Assembly: GCF_017094505.1 (NCBI RefSeq)
Contig: NZ_CP064787.1
Coordinates: 620,001 to 684,000, forward strand
Direction of reading: 5' to 3'
Length of the DNA: 64,000 nucleotides
Source of the DNA: Halapricum desulfuricans
GTDB lineage: Archaea > Halobacteriota > Halobacteria > Halobacteriales > Haloarculaceae
Part shown: in pieces, positions 41,563 to 50,487 of the stretch
How positions within the stretch are numbered: the stretch's first letter is position 1
Layout: each line of letters opens with the position of its first letter
Position numbers and translations under genes: made by a program
The notes under the pieces: model-generated
Databases searched by the model: none
Told to the model about the DNA's origin: nothing
What the model saw: only the letters and a program-made list of their open reading frames with translations

Positions 41563-43794
41563 CTAGTCAGACCCCGGCTCGACAGTCAACGTCGCTTCCT
41601 GCTCTGCGACCTCGATTGTGTATGCACCGGGCTCGGTCGTCCGACTCCCGTCGGCCTGAACGAGCCCGAGCGACTGCGCCGAGATCTGGATTGTCGCCGT
41701 GCCCGATTCGCCGGCGTCGAGCGTCACGCGGTCGAACCCACGGAGCTCTTTCACGGGAGTCACTCGCGAACTGACGTCGTCGCTGACGTACGCCTGTACG
41801 ACTGTCGATCCCGTCCGGTCGCTCGTGTTCGCGACCGGGACCGACACGGTGGCCGTGCCGTGCGGTCCGATCGTGGTTTCGCTCAGCTCAATGTCGCCGA
41901 ATTCGAACTCGGCGTAGCTCTCGCCGTGCCCGAACGCGAACAGCGGGTCGTAGGAGTCGGGGTGTTCTTCCTCGCCGATCGGCGTCGGGTGCCGCAGATA
42001 GTTGAAACGCGTCGGCAGGTGGCCGGCGGACCGCGGAACAGAAATCGGGAGGCGGCCGCTGGGCTCGTTGTCACCGAACAGCGTCTCTGCCACCGCCTGC
42101 CCGCCCATCGTTCCGGGGTAGTACGCCATCAACAGGCCGGCGGCGTGTTCAGCGAGCCAGTTCACCGCGAGTGGCCGGCCGGTGACCAGCACTCCGATAA
42201 TGGGTGTGCCCGTCGCTTCGATCGCCTCGAGGAGTTCGCGCTGGGCGTCCGGCAAGTCGAGCTGGGTCCTGTTGGGGAACTCGTCGTTGTCCGTGCCGCT
42301 GGTCTCGTTCGGGCCGAACTCGTGGAGATACCAGTTCTCGCCGACCGCGACAACGGCCACGTCGGCGTCCTCGGCGGCCCGTGCGGCCGCGTCCACGTCC
42401 TCGGTCGAGGCGATGCCAGCGCCGCGCTCGTAGGTGACGGTCCCGTCGGCCAGCGACTCGATCCCGTCCCGGATCGTGACGATATCCGTTCCTTCGGGGT
42501 CGGGAACGCTCCAGCCACCGAGCTGGTGGATCGGATCGTCCGCGTTCGGCCCTGCCACGAGGATATCGGCGTCGGCGTCCAGCGGCAAGGTTCCGTCGTT
42601 GGAGAGCAGCGTCATCGACTTCCGGGCGGCAGCCAGTGCGTCTGCTCTGTGTTCGTCGGACCCGACCACGTCCGTGGCGGTCGACAGATCGACGAACGGG
42701 TCCTCGAACAGGCCGAGTTCGAACTTCAAACGCAGTACCCGTCGGACGCTTTGATCGACGACCGACTCGTCGATCTCACCGTCCTCGACCAGCGATCGGA
42801 GGTGGTCGGCGTGGTCGACAGTGTCGACGGACGCGATATCCAGCCCTGCCTCACGGGTGAGTCGGACGGACCCGCGGTGATCGGGCGTAACACGGTGGTT
42901 CTCGTGAAGCATCTCCACGCCGTGCCAGTCAGAGACGGTCGTGCCGTCGAAGCCCAGATTCTCACGGAGCAGCGTCTGGAGAATGCGACGTGACCCGTGG
43001 GCGGGGTCGCCGTTGACGGCGTTGTAACACGGCATCACCGACTCGGCGCCCGCCTCGAGTGCGTCGATGAACGGCGGCAGGAACGTGTTCCGAAGGACGT
43101 AGTCGGACGTCTCGACGGGTGAGGCGTCTTCACCACGGGTCGGCTCGCCGTAGGCCGGGAAGTGCTTCGCGGTCGCGACCACTGAATCCGGATCACGCAA
43201 GTCGTCGCCCTGATAGCCGCGGACTTTCGCCGCAGCCAACTGCCCAACCAGATAGGGGCTCTCGCCGAACGTCTCGAAGGTCCGACCCCATCTGGGGTCC
43301 CGGGCGACGTCACAGGTCGGCGAGTAGTTTTGGTGTGCGCCACTGGCCCGTACCTCAGCCGCCGTGACCTCAGCGACGGACTCGGTCAGCGATTCGTCCC
43401 AGGTCGCCGCCATCCCGAGCCCGTTGGGAAACGCCGTCCCCTCCGACACGTAGGCGTGCCCGTGGACGGCGTCCACGCTGAACAGAAGTGGGATCCCGAG
43501 TCTCGTCTCGGATCGAGCGACATCCTGAAGTTGATTGACAGTGTCGACGACATTCTCCAGTCGCTGGTCGTGAGCGCCGGCCCAGCCGAAGGACGCTACG
43601 GCCCCGACACCGTGCTCGACGATCTCGGTCGCGACATCGTCGACGTCTTTCACCGAATCGAGATCGCCCGCCCAAGTGCCCACGAGCTGGCCGACCTTCT
43701 CTCGAAGTGTCATCCGATCGAGAAGGTCTTCGACCCGATCTTCGACCGGTAGCGTCTCGTCTCTGTACTGTCGTCGCTCGTCCATATTCGCCAT
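41563..43794 (-). CDS. Beta-glucosidase, glycoside hydrolase family 3
   Basis: 743 residues. It would hydrolyse beta-glucosides from non-reducing ends. The N-terminal (alpha/beta) barrel includes SVDAVHGHAYV, ARDPRWGRTFETFGESP, KHFPAYGEP (210-218) and VSDWHGVEMLHENHR with the catalytic nucleophile Asp at 289. The second domain (SPVETS... and TLPLDADADILVAGPNADD) and a C-terminal fibronectin-like domain follow. There is no signal peptide, so it acts in the cytosol on imported oligosaccharides. A TATAAA box (minus strand 43818-43823) about 26 bases before the ATG indicates a leaderless transcript. It is divergent from the ABC operon. Confidence 0.93.
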   Translation of the reverse strand: MANMDERRQYRDETLPVEDRVEDLLDRMTLREKVGQLVGTWAGDLDSVKDVDDVATEIVEHGVGAVASFGWAGAHDQRLENVVDTVNQLQDVARSETRLGIPLLFSVDAVHGHAYVSEGTAFPNGLGMAATWDESLTESVAEVTAAEVRASGAHQNYSPTCDVARDPRWGRTFETFGESPYLVGQLAAAKVRGYQGDDLRDPDSVVATAKHFPAYGEPTRGEDASPVETSDYVLRNTFLPPFIDALEAGAESVMPCYNAVNGDPAHGSRRILQTLLRENLGFDGTTVSDWHGVEMLHENHRVTPDHRGSVRLTREAGLDIASVDTVDHADHLRSLVEDGEIDESVVDQSVRRVLRLKFELGLFEDPFVDLSTATDVVGSDEHRADALAAARKSMTLLSNDGTLPLDADADILVAGPNADDPIHQLGGWSVPDPEGTDIVTIRDGIESLADGTVTYERGAGIASTEDVDAAARAAEDADVAVVAVGENWYLHEFGPNETSGTDNDEFPNRTQLDLPDAQRELLEAIEATGTPIIGVLVTGRPLAVNWLAEHAAGLLMAYYPGTMGGQAVAETLFGDNEPSGRLPISVPRSAGHLPTRFNYLRHPTPIGEEEHPDSYDPLFAFGHGESYAEFEFGDIELSETTIGPHGTATVSVPVANTSDRTGSTVVQAYVSDDVSSRVTPVKELRGFDRVTLDAGESGTATIQISAQSLGLVQADGSRTTEPGAYTIEVAEQEATLTVEPGSD

Positions 43795-43917
43795 GGCTCA
43801 ACCGTGGTATACAACAGTATAAATAATTTTGGGAATTTCGAACGAGTGTCGGCCGACCAGTCAGTACATCTGAGGAATATATCGGGATCGTTTGTCTCTG
43901 CTGTCAGCTGAATGTGC

Positions 43918-43942
43918 ATACCAGTATATATAATTATGGTAT
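43918..43942. promoter_or_regulatory. Inverted repeat in the divergent GH3/ABC promoter region
   Basis: ATACCA (43918-43923) and TGGTAT (43937-43942) are spaced by 13 bases in AT-rich DNA. A further TGGTAT lies at 43805-43810 near the GH3 start. The two divergent genes share this 194-base region, so a single regulator, possibly the TrmB protein, could act on both (inference). Confidence 0.4.
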
Positions 43943-43988
43943 TAGGGGAAACCTTTATGTTGTATGAGGCGTCTTGTTCGGACGAACT

Positions 43989-45785
43989 ATGTCAAACGAC
44001 AGTGGCGGATACGGTGAAGTAGTCAATCGTCGGCAGTTCATCCGGGCCGCAGGTGCGACCGGGGCCGCTGCGCTCGCCGGTTGTAGCGGCGGGGGCGGAG
44101 GTAACGGAGGTAACGGGGACAACAACGAGAACGAGACCGTTACCAGCGTTACGCCGCCTGGCCAGGAACAGGTGTACGACACGAGGTTCGTCAGCGCAAC
44201 GAACAACGGTGTCCCGGCCAATTACCACCTCAATCCGGACGCGACACAGAACTACGACGACATCGCCGGAGCGTACGTCTTCGAGCGGTTCGCTGGGTAT
44301 AATTTCCAGACCCAGGAGTTCGAACTGGTGGCTCTCGAGGACTGGTCAGTCGACAGCGAGACGTTCACACTCACCATCCGAGAAGACCTCAACTGGGACA
44401 ACGGTGATCCTGTCACTGCCCGGGACCTCATAACGCAGTTCCGTTTGCAAAAGAAGACGAACGCACCGATCTGGGACTTCGCCGAAAGCATCGAGCAAGG
44501 TGAAGACGAGAAAACGGTCGTGTTCACGCTCAAATCAGAGACGAACCCGCGATTGCTCAAACACGCGATTGGCGGGCAACTCGACCGTATCTATGCCCAC
44601 CACCCGACGTTCAAACAGTTCCTCGATCAGGACGCCTCCGGCATCCAGGGATTCGCGTACGAGGAGGACGTGATCGGGAACGGCCCCTTCAGCTTTGAGT
44701 CCAAGGACAAGCAGTCCTGGAAATTCACGCGCAACGACGAGTACGCTGACGCGGACTACATCAACTTCGAGGAGGTCCAGCTTCTGAATCGGGGAGAAAA
44801 CACAGCACTCCAGCAGGGACTGCGAGGCGGCGAGCTTGACGGGATGCACAGTCTGTTCGCCCCGCCGAACATCGCAAAGAGCATGCCCGATCACGTGCAG
44901 GAGATCAACACACCTGCCAAGTGGGGGTACGGCATCGTTTTCAACCACGATCACAAGCACTTCGGAAAGGTCGAAGTCCGAAAGGCAATCGCTCACGTCA
45001 TCAACCGCGAGGCTGTCGCCGGCAACGCCGGCCCACGGACGAAAGCCACCCCTGACGTCATCACGGGCATCGCCGTCGACGACCAGGAACGGTGGCTCGG
45101 TGACGACATGGACGCCTTCGAGACCTACGGCCAAGACAGCTCTCAGGAAGACAAGGCCGCGTCACTCCTCCGCGACGCTGGCTATACCAAGAGCGGCGGC
45201 AAGTGGCAAGACAGCGACGGAAATACCATCAGCGCGGATTACGCCACACCGGCAGGCTGGACGGACTGGACGACGGCGACTGACACGGTCGTCGACCAGC
45301 TCAACTCCTTCGGGTTCGACCTGAAGATCAACTCGGCCCCGATGGGCGATTTCTACGGCAACTACATCGACAACAACTTCGCACTCGGTGCGTTCTACTG
45401 GCTCCCGGGCGGGGCGCGCTCGTCGTTCCCGTTCTATCCGCTTCGCTGGGAGATGCAGTGCCCCGACATCGACGGCGGACACGCGTTCCCGACCGGCGAG
45501 AAGACGATTCCGGGAATGGACGGCGGCGAGATGACAATCAACCCGCTTGAGGAGATCCAGACTGTCGCGCAGATGTCCACCGACGAGGAGGCGACCGACA
45601 CCATCCGTCGTGTGGCCTGGCATCACAACCAGACGCTGCCGTTCGTCGGCGTCACCGAAAAGCAAGAGCAGACCTGGCTCAGCAGCGACGACTTCAACAC
45701 GCCGGCGAGTAACGACCCCGTTCTGGGGATCAAGTGGGCGTCGCAGTACCTCCCGCGTACCGGCAAACTCAGCGCAAAGGACTGA
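43989..45785 (+). CDS. ABC transporter substrate-binding lipoprotein (Dpp/Opp type), probably for oligosaccharides
   Basis: 598 residues. RRQFIRAAG (14-22) with lipobox ALAGC (Cys32) gives Tat export and lipid anchoring; a Gly/Asn-rich linker follows. The body is the SBP_bac_5 fold (family-type segment LTIREDLNWDNGDPVTARDLITQFRLQ). Although the family is named for peptides, close relatives bind cellobiose or laminaribiose (Thermotoga, Pyrococcus), and the neighbours here are all glucan enzymes. The ATG at 43989 precedes the Tat motif directly. First gene of the ABC operon, probably with its own promoter. Confidence 0.9.
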   Translation: MSNDSGGYGEVVNRRQFIRAAGATGAAALAGCSGGGGGNGGNGDNNENETVTSVTPPGQEQVYDTRFVSATNNGVPANYHLNPDATQNYDDIAGAYVFERFAGYNFQTQEFELVALEDWSVDSETFTLTIREDLNWDNGDPVTARDLITQFRLQKKTNAPIWDFAESIEQGEDEKTVVFTLKSETNPRLLKHAIGGQLDRIYAHHPTFKQFLDQDASGIQGFAYEEDVIGNGPFSFESKDKQSWKFTRNDEYADADYINFEEVQLLNRGENTALQQGLRGGELDGMHSLFAPPNIAKSMPDHVQEINTPAKWGYGIVFNHDHKHFGKVEVRKAIAHVINREAVAGNAGPRTKATPDVITGIAVDDQERWLGDDMDAFETYGQDSSQEDKAASLLRDAGYTKSGGKWQDSDGNTISADYATPAGWTDWTTATDTVVDQLNSFGFDLKINSAPMGDFYGNYIDNNFALGAFYWLPGGARSSFPFYPLRWEMQCPDIDGGHAFPTGEKTIPGMDGGEMTINPLEEIQTVAQMSTDEEATDTIRRVAWHHNQTLPFVGVTEKQEQTWLSSDDFNTPASNDPVLGIKWASQYLPRTGKLSAKD

Positions 45786-45793
45786 TCAGTTCA

Positions 45794-45822
45794 GGGGCTA
45801 GTAGTCCCCGTATTTAAATATA
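45794..45822 (+). promoter_or_regulatory. Hairpin and AT-rich promoter between binding protein and permease genes
   Basis: GGGG-(8)-CCCC (45794-45809) is followed by TATTTAAATATA (45811-45822), about 25-35 bases before the permease ATG at 45846. The hairpin may attenuate read-through from the abundant binding-protein transcript while the AT-rich box starts a second transcript. Both are inference from spacing. Confidence 0.4.
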
Positions 45823-45845
45823 ATAAAATATATAAACAAACACAC

Positions 45846-46847
45846 ATGGTGAACTATTATATACGCCGGACAGCGAGGGTGTTCGCTACCGTCTTCCTGG
45901 TCGCTAGTCTGACGTTCGGGCTGACTCGATTGCTCCCGGGTGGACCGTTTACACAGCTCCGCGTGAATCTACTGCGATCGGGCGTCCCCGCTTCGGAAGT
46001 CGATAGTCGTATCGCCAATCTCCAGAACATCCGGCCGGACGCTCCGATCTGGGAGCAGTACATCGATTACATGGCTGCGGCCGCGCAGGGCGATTTCGGC
46101 ACGTCGATCTCGCTCGGGGAGCCGGTCTCCCAGATCATCGCCGAAGCCGTTCCGTGGACAGTCTTCATCGTCCTCGTCTCGACGATTCTCATCTTCCTGT
46201 TCGGAATTCTGCTCGGCGCGATCCAGGCCTACTGGGAGGGCTCGAGATTCGACAAGATCGCGTCCGGGCTCTCGATCAGCATGATGTCGATCCCGTTCTA
46301 CGTGATCGCCGTGCTGGCGCTGTTCGTTATGGCCTACCAGTTCCAGTGGTTCCCGACTGCCGGGACGCACGGTACTGACGTCGAGGTCGGGCTAACGCTT
46401 GAGTTCTTCGTGAGCGCGCTCGAACACGCTGCGCTCCCGATCTTCTCCTACACGATCGGCGGGATCGGCGGTCAGGCGCTCGCAATGCGTGGCAACAGCA
46501 TTCAGGTGCTTGGCAACGACTACGTCGAAGTCGCCAGACTCCGCGGGCTGTCGGACAGACGGATCGCCACGTGGTACGTCGCCCGGAACGCGATCCTCCC
46601 GCTATACACTGGATTCCTGCTCCTGCTCGGGTTCAGGCTCGGCGGGACGATCATCCTCGAGCAGATCTTCTCGTACCCCGGACTGGGCTGGTACATGTGG
46701 GACGCGATGGAGTCGAACGACTACCCGCTCATGATGGGGACGTTCCTGGTCATCACCGTCGCATTGGTTATCGGCGTCTACATCGCGGACCTGACCTACA
46801 GCAAGATCGACCCGCGCATCAGCCAGGGTGAGTCCGATGCCTACTGA
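45846..46847 (+). CDS. ABC transporter permease, DppB/OppB type
   Basis: 333 residues with about six transmembrane helices. The opening VNYYIRRTARVFATVFLVASLTFGLTRLLPGGP and the cytosolic coupling loop NDYVEVARLRGLSDRRIATWYVARNAILP (EAA-type loop) are typical of the family. It forms the membrane channel with the second permease. The end overlaps the next gene by 11 bases, indicating a single operon. Confidence 0.93.
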   Translation: MVNYYIRRTARVFATVFLVASLTFGLTRLLPGGPFTQLRVNLLRSGVPASEVDSRIANLQNIRPDAPIWEQYIDYMAAAAQGDFGTSISLGEPVSQIIAEAVPWTVFIVLVSTILIFLFGILLGAIQAYWEGSRFDKIASGLSISMMSIPFYVIAVLALFVMAYQFQWFPTAGTHGTDVEVGLTLEFFVSALEHAALPIFSYTIGGIGGQALAMRGNSIQVLGNDYVEVARLRGLSDRRIATWYVARNAILPLYTGFLLLLGFRLGGTIILEQIFSYPGLGWYMWDAMESNDYPLMMGTFLVITVALVIGVYIADLTYSKIDPRISQGESDAY

Positions 46848-47853
46848 GACAGAACAGGCGGAGAGCATCGACTGGCGCAGTGAGAGCCGCAACTCGCCGG
46901 AGGTGACTCGCCGGGAACGACTCGCCGAGTATTACGAGGAGCGTATCAAAAAGCCCGCCATCGTGGCCTGGTCCGACGGCCGAACTCGCCTGGGGATGCT
47001 TATCCTCGGCGTGTACGTGCTGATGGCGTTCGTCGCCGTCTTCGACATCTATCGCGCGCCCTCGACGAATCAGGCGCCGCGACTCGTCACGGCGTTCCAG
47101 AGCTGGGACCACCCGCTCGGGACGACGGCATCGGGCGTGGACCTGTTGTCGCTGATCATCCACTCGACGCCCGACATTCTCTTGATGGTCGTGGCCGGTG
47201 CCCTCTGGGCGACGGCGATCGCAGTCGCCGTCGGGACCCTCGCCGGATACAAGGGCGGGACAGTCGACAGCGTTCTCATGTCGATGACTGACGTCGTGAT
47301 GGCCATCCCGGGGCTCCCGCTGGTCGTTATCCTCGCAGTGACGTTCAACCCCGAGAACCCGATCATCCTCGGGATCGTCATCAACATCAACTACTGGGCC
47401 GGCCTGGGACGATCGCTCCGCTCGCAGGTCCTCACGATCCGCGAGGACAACTACGTCGAGGCCTCCCGGACGATGGGCGTCAGCACGCCCCGGATTCTGT
47501 TCAAGGACGTGATCCCGAACCTGATGCCGTACGTGACGGTGAACTTCGTCTTCGCGGCCCGGTACGTCGTGTTCGCGTCCGTCGGGCTGTTCTTCCTCGG
47601 CGTGTTGCCCTTCTCGACTCAGAACTGGGGCGTCACGCTGAACTACGCCTACAACGGCGGCGCGCTGTTCACCTGGGCGGCGGCACACTGGCTCATCTTC
47701 CCGATGGTCGCGATCATGGGACTCTCGCTGGGACTGATCCTGCTCGGCCAGGGAATGGACCGGGTGTTCAACCCCCGCGTCCGGACTCGCCTGGCCGGCG
47801 AATCTGAATCGACCGCAGAAGACGGTGACAGCGGCACGACGGAGGTACTCTAA
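46837..47853 (+). CDS. ABC transporter permease, DppC/OppC type
   Basis: 338 residues with about six transmembrane helices and a long charged N-terminal region (1-45). The coupling loop EDNYVEASRTMGVSTPRILFKDVIPNLMPYV and the domain typical of OppC (HPLGTTASGVDLLSLIIHSTPDILLM) are present. The ATG at 46837 overlaps the upstream permease; an in-frame GTG at 46828 is an alternative. It pairs with the DppB-type permease. Confidence 0.93.
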   Translation: MPTETEQAESIDWRSESRNSPEVTRRERLAEYYEERIKKPAIVAWSDGRTRLGMLILGVYVLMAFVAVFDIYRAPSTNQAPRLVTAFQSWDHPLGTTASGVDLLSLIIHSTPDILLMVVAGALWATAIAVAVGTLAGYKGGTVDSVLMSMTDVVMAIPGLPLVVILAVTFNPENPIILGIVININYWAGLGRSLRSQVLTIREDNYVEASRTMGVSTPRILFKDVIPNLMPYVTVNFVFAARYVVFASVGLFFLGVLPFSTQNWGVTLNYAYNGGALFTWAAAHWLIFPMVAIMGLSLGLILLGQGMDRVFNPRVRTRLAGESESTAEDGDSGTTEVL

Positions 47854-48960
47854 ATGACTGCACAACACGAACAGCTGACAGAGCCGACAGAAGTCGACGA
47901 CCCGATACTGGAGATCAGGAACGCGAGCGTCACCTACGACGACGGTGAGACGTACGTTCTGGACGACGTCACCTTCGCGATCGAGCGCGACGAGATCGTC
48001 GGCGTCGTCGGCGAGAGCGGCAGCGGTAAGTCGATGTTCGCCTCGGCGATGCTCGACGCGATCCCGGATCCCGGGAAGCTGTCGGGTGAGATCCTCTACC
48101 ACCCCGACGAAGACACGACGATCGACGTGCTGAACCTGAGCGACGACGAGCTCAGGTCCTACCGATGGGCCGACGTCTCGATGGTGTTCCAGGGCGCGAT
48201 GAGCTCGTTCAACCCGACGATGAAAGTCGGCGCGCACTTCAAGGACACACTCCGTGCCCACGACCAGGACGTCGCGTCGGGGATGGACTTCGCGCGCGAA
48301 CTCCTCGCCGATCTCTATCTCGACCCCGAGCGCGTTCTCGACTCGTATCCGCACGAACTCAGCGGCGGGATGCAACAGCGTGCCCTCATTGCGCTGAGCC
48401 TGTTGCTCGAGCCGGAAGTGCTCGTCATGGACGAGCCGACCGCAGCGCTGGACTTGCTGATGCAGCGCTCGATCCTGATGCTGCTCGAGGAACTACAGGA
48501 GAAATACGAGGTGACGATGGTGTTCATCACGCACGACCTGCCGCTGGTCGCGTCGCTGGCCGACCGTATGGCCGTGATGTACGCCTTCGAGCTCGTCGAG
48601 GCCGCGCCGCGAGACCAGCTCATCGGCGACTCCGGACACCCGTACACGCGTGCGTTGCTCAACTCGACGCCGAACATCGACGCGCCGCTCGAAGAGATGA
48701 AGCCGATCCCGGGGCAGAGTCCGGCACCGATCAACGTCCCGGACGGCTGTTCGTACGCCGACCGGTGTCCGCTGGCGACCGACGAGTGTACCGCCACCGA
48801 CCCTCGATTCGAAAACGTCGAGGACGAGCACTTCGTCGCGTGTCACCACTGGGAGCAAGCGAAAGCGGATATCGAGCTCAACTTCGCCGGCGCCGACGCC
48901 GCGGCTGACAGCGCGGCGGCCGACAACGACGGTTTCCTCGAGGGAGGTGAGCAACGATGA
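47854..48960 (+). CDS. ABC transporter ATP-binding protein, DppD/OppD type
   Basis: 368 residues. Walker A GESGSGKS is at 53-60, the signature LSGGMQQR and Walker B LEPEVLVMDEPTAALD follow. The C-terminal region has the conserved Cys cluster (CSYADRCPLATDEC) that, in oligopeptide transporters, can bind an iron-sulfur cluster. It hydrolyses ATP to drive import. It overlaps the next ATPase gene by 4 bases. Confidence 0.94.
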   Translation: MTAQHEQLTEPTEVDDPILEIRNASVTYDDGETYVLDDVTFAIERDEIVGVVGESGSGKSMFASAMLDAIPDPGKLSGEILYHPDEDTTIDVLNLSDDELRSYRWADVSMVFQGAMSSFNPTMKVGAHFKDTLRAHDQDVASGMDFARELLADLYLDPERVLDSYPHELSGGMQQRALIALSLLLEPEVLVMDEPTAALDLLMQRSILMLLEELQEKYEVTMVFITHDLPLVASLADRMAVMYAFELVEAAPRDQLIGDSGHPYTRALLNSTPNIDAPLEEMKPIPGQSPAPINVPDGCSYADRCPLATDECTATDPRFENVEDEHFVACHHWEQAKADIELNFAGADAAADSAAADNDGFLEGGEQR

Positions 48961-50057
48961 GTCAACCGAACGCGGCGGCCGGATCCGCGCCGGACGCCCG
49001 CACGGACGGTGACGGGCTCATCTCGCTGGAGAACGTCGAAGTTCACTTCGAGAAAGAGCAGGGACTGCTGGACATCTTCGAAGAGCCGGACGTCGTCAGA
49101 GCCGTCGACGGCGTTTCGCTCGACATCGAGGAGAACGACGTGCTCGCGCTCGTCGGCGAGAGCGGGTGTGGCAAGACCACGCTCGGGAAGACGATGATCG
49201 GCCTCCAGCGCCCGACGGGTGGATCGGTGAAATACCGCGGCCGGGACATCTGGGAGACGAAAGCGGGGAACACTGACCTCTCGTTTTCGGAGATCCGCTC
49301 GTCGCTCCAGATCATCCATCAGGACCCGGGGAGTTCGCTCAATCCGAACCGCCGGATCGTCGAGATCCTCTCCGAGCCGATCAAGCTGCAGCACCCGGAC
49401 ATAAGCGCCAGCGAGCGTCGCGAGCGGATCCACTCGCTGCTAGAGCGCGTCGGGATGACGCCCGCGCACGACTTCTCCGGGCGATACCCACACCAGCTGA
49501 GCGGCGGGGAGAAACAGCGGGTCGCGCTGGCGCGCGCCCTGCTGATGAACCCGGACGTCATCCTGGCCGACGAGGCCATCAGCGCTCTCGACGTCTCCCT
49601 TCGCGTCGAGATGATGGACCTCATGCTGGATCTACAGGAGGAGTTCAACACCTCGTTCGTGTTTGTCTCCCACGACCTCTCGAACGCGCGGTACTTCGCC
49701 GAACACGGCGACGGGCGCGTCGGCGTGATGTACCTCGGGAACCTGGTTGAGGTCGGCCCGGCGGAACAGCTCATCAACGATCCACAGCACCCCTACACCG
49801 AGGTGCTCCGGTGGGCGACGCCGAACCTCGCGCTCGATGCGCGTGAGGCCGGCGAACCGCCGATGCGGAAGATCGACATCCCGGACCCGGTCAACCCGCC
49901 GAGCGGCTGTCGCTTCCACACGCGATGCCCGAAAGCCAGAGAGGCCTGTACCGCCCAGCAACCGGAGCTACAGGCACAGGACTCGTCTCACAGCGTCGCC
50001 TGCTTCCGGACTGACCAGTCCCACGAGTACTGGGACAGCCCGGAGATCGAAGACTGA
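48957..50057 (+). CDS. ABC transporter ATP-binding protein, DppF/OppF type
   Basis: 366 residues. Walker A GESGCGKT is at 68-75, the Q-loop IIHQDPGSSLNP, signature LSGGEKQR and Walker B NPDVILADEAISALD follow; the C-terminal Cys cluster (CRFHTRCPKAREAC) matches its partner. The partner ATPase and two permeases lie directly upstream, so the operon encodes a full importer of two permeases, two ATPases and one binding protein. The stop at 50057 closes the operon. Confidence 0.94.
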   Translation: MSQPNAAAGSAPDARTDGDGLISLENVEVHFEKEQGLLDIFEEPDVVRAVDGVSLDIEENDVLALVGESGCGKTTLGKTMIGLQRPTGGSVKYRGRDIWETKAGNTDLSFSEIRSSLQIIHQDPGSSLNPNRRIVEILSEPIKLQHPDISASERRERIHSLLERVGMTPAHDFSGRYPHQLSGGEKQRVALARALLMNPDVILADEAISALDVSLRVEMMDLMLDLQEEFNTSFVFVSHDLSNARYFAEHGDGRVGVMYLGNLVEVGPAEQLINDPQHPYTEVLRWATPNLALDAREAGEPPMRKIDIPDPVNPPSGCRFHTRCPKAREACTAQQPELQAQDSSHSVACFRTDQSHEYWDSPEIED

Positions 50058-50174
50058 TCGGGGTCAGCGTAGCCGGTCGGATTCCCCGCGAAGCCGGCTC
50101 CACCCGCCGCGGATACCTCGGACGCGTCTCCGGTTTTCCAGAACTACTTTACCCCGCTTGCGCAATACGGAACT

Positions 50175-50411
50175 ATGGCACGACGCGACGCCGTGTTGGA
50201 CGTTGTCTGCAGCCAGCGCGATCGGATACCGGTACTGATAGCCGCAGTCATCGTCATGGGGTTGTTACTGACGTTCCCGCTGTTGCTCCTCGAGAGCGAC
50301 TCGCCGGGGTACGTCATCGCAGTCATCGACGCGATCATCGTCGCCGTTTCCCTCGTCGTCTTCGGCTCGACGTACTGGTACTGCACGAAACGCGCGATGC
50401 AGGACGCGTGA
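50175..50411 (+). CDS. Small membrane protein, hypothetical
   Basis: 78 residues with two membrane helices (IPVLIAAVIVMGLLLTFPLLLL and VIAVIDAIIVAVSLVVFGSTYWY). The N-terminus is basic and the C-terminus ends in a short polar tail. A short promoter-like TTTACC lies about 30 bases before the ATG. No family is recognised; it may be unrelated to the glucan genes. Function unknown. Confidence 0.5.
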   Translation: MARRDAVLDVVCSQRDRIPVLIAAVIVMGLLLTFPLLLLESDSPGYVIAVIDAIIVAVSLVVFGSTYWYCTKRAMQDA

Positions 50412-50487
50412 CCGCCGGGCCGGTCGACCGTCCTCGGCTCGACGGTGTCGCTGCGAACGTCGGGGGCCAGTCGTACTAGACGCCCGC

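Noticed and set aside
43989-50057. Dipeptide transporter function
   Set aside because: The family name suggests peptides, but the carbohydrate setting and known sugar-binding relatives make this unsafe to assert.
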